Part shown: piece by piece, positions 35,731 to 36,361 of the stretch
Position numbering within the stretch: position 1 is the stretch's first letter
How the letters are laid out: every line of letters starts with the position of its first letter
Assembly: GCA_947630005.1 (NCBI GenBank)
Contig: CANRGB010000019.1
Location: 1 to 36,361 of the forward strand
DNA: 36,361 bases
Reading direction: 5' to 3'
Origin: an uncultured Lachnospiraceae bacterium
GTDB lineage: Bacteria; Bacillota; Clostridia; Lachnospirales; Lachnospiraceae
Made by a program: the position numbers and the translations under genes
Notes under the pieces: generated by a model
Database searches by the model: none
What the model was told of the DNA's origin: nothing
Seen by the model: only the letters and a program-made list of their open reading frames with translations

Positions 35731-36361
35731 ATGCCAGTAAAATATGTATTCGTAACCGGCGGTGTCGTTTCCGGCCTCGGCAAGGGAATCACCGCGGCAT
35801 CTCTGGGCAGACTTCTGAAAGCGCGCGGTTACAAAGTGACCATGCAGAAATTCGATCCTTACATCAACATCGACCCGGGCACCATGAACCCCATTCAGCA
35901 CGGCGAGGTTTTCGTCACGGACGACGGTGCGGAGACGGACCTTGACTTGGGTCATTACGAGCGTTTCATTGACGAAAGCCTGAACAAAAATTCAAACGTC
36001 ACGACAGGCAAAATCTACTGGTCCGTGCTCCACAAGGAACGCCGCGGCGACTACGGCGGCGGCACGGTTCAGGTTATTCCGCATATCACAAACGAGATCA
36101 AAAGCCGGTTTTACCGGAATTTCACGACGGAGGACACGCACATCGCGATCATCGAAGTCGGCGGCACGGTCGGCGATATCGAGAGTCAGCCGTTCCTCGA
36201 GGCGATCCGCCAGTTCCAGCACGACATCGGTCATGAGAACGCCATCCTGATTCACGTCACGCTGATCCCGTACCTCAAAGCATCCGGCGAGATGAAGACA
36301 AAGCCGACGCAGGCGAGCGTCAAGGAGCTCCAGGGCATGGGAATCTGGCCCGACATCATTG
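35731..36361 (+). CDS. pyrG: CTP synthase, N-terminal part (runs off the window)
   Basis: ATG at 35731 after [86 protein letters not shown]. Confidence 0.97.
   Translation, partial: MPVKYVFVTGGVVSGLGKGITAASLGRLLKARGYKVTMQKFDPYINIDPGTMNPIQHGEVFVTDDGAETDLDLGHYERFIDESLNKNSNVTTGKIYWSVLHKERRGDYGGGTVQVIPHITNEIKSRFYRNFTTEDTHIAIIEVGGTVGDIESQPFLEAIRQFQHDIGHENAILIHVTLIPYLKASGEMKTKPTQASVKELQGMGIWPDII

Noticed and set aside
35704-36255. Minus-strand ORFs at the right edge (35704..35955 and 35992..36255)
   Set aside because: Antisense to unmistakable pyrG coding sequence.
1-36361. Defence island or prophage hypothesis
   Set aside because: Apart from one broken Rpn-type nuclease there are no integrase, phage structural, toxin-antitoxin or restriction genes; content is housekeeping plus surface glycan synthesis.
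1-36361. tRNA/rRNA genes
   Set aside because: No cloverleaf-like segments with GTTCRANYC arms or rRNA stretches were noticed; a tRNAscan-SE run would be decisive.

Overview
Chromosomal window from a GC-moderate Firmicute, probably a Clostridia/Lachnospiraceae-type organism (inferred from SpmA, a T-box tyrS and the gene style). About 26 genes; all are on the minus strand except pyrG, which starts at 35731 and runs off the right edge (absent from the ORF track because it has no stop in the window). Two cell-surface glycopolymer loci dominate. Locus A (~5.6-15.7 kb) is teichoic-acid/phosphopolyol-like: GT2, an SDR-LicD fusion, two more SDR proteins, an IspD/TarI-like cytidylyltransferase, a TagF-like transferase, an ABC ATPase fused to UDP-galactopyranose mutase, and an ABC permease. 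Locus B (~26.9-35.3 kb): GT-C-like membrane protein, GDPD-like protein, GT2, GtrA, a GT-C-like membrane protein fused to a phosphoribulokinase/uridine-kinase-like P-loop domain, a tandem nucleotidyltransferase, and a class II aldolase. Between them lie pepT, a cytidylate-kinase-like gene, a TPR-acidic linker-AAA protein, a class-A beta-lactamase-like serine hydrolase, rarA, a polysaccharide deacetylase, and tyrS with a T-box leader. The most notable observations are the unusual domain fusions, a structured dispersed repeat present in inverted orientation at ~50-190 and ~21970-22082 with covarying hairpins, and many simple-sequence or minisatellite expansions, including phased A-tracts 3' of tyrS. 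No CRISPR, tRNA, rRNA or intact mobile element was seen.
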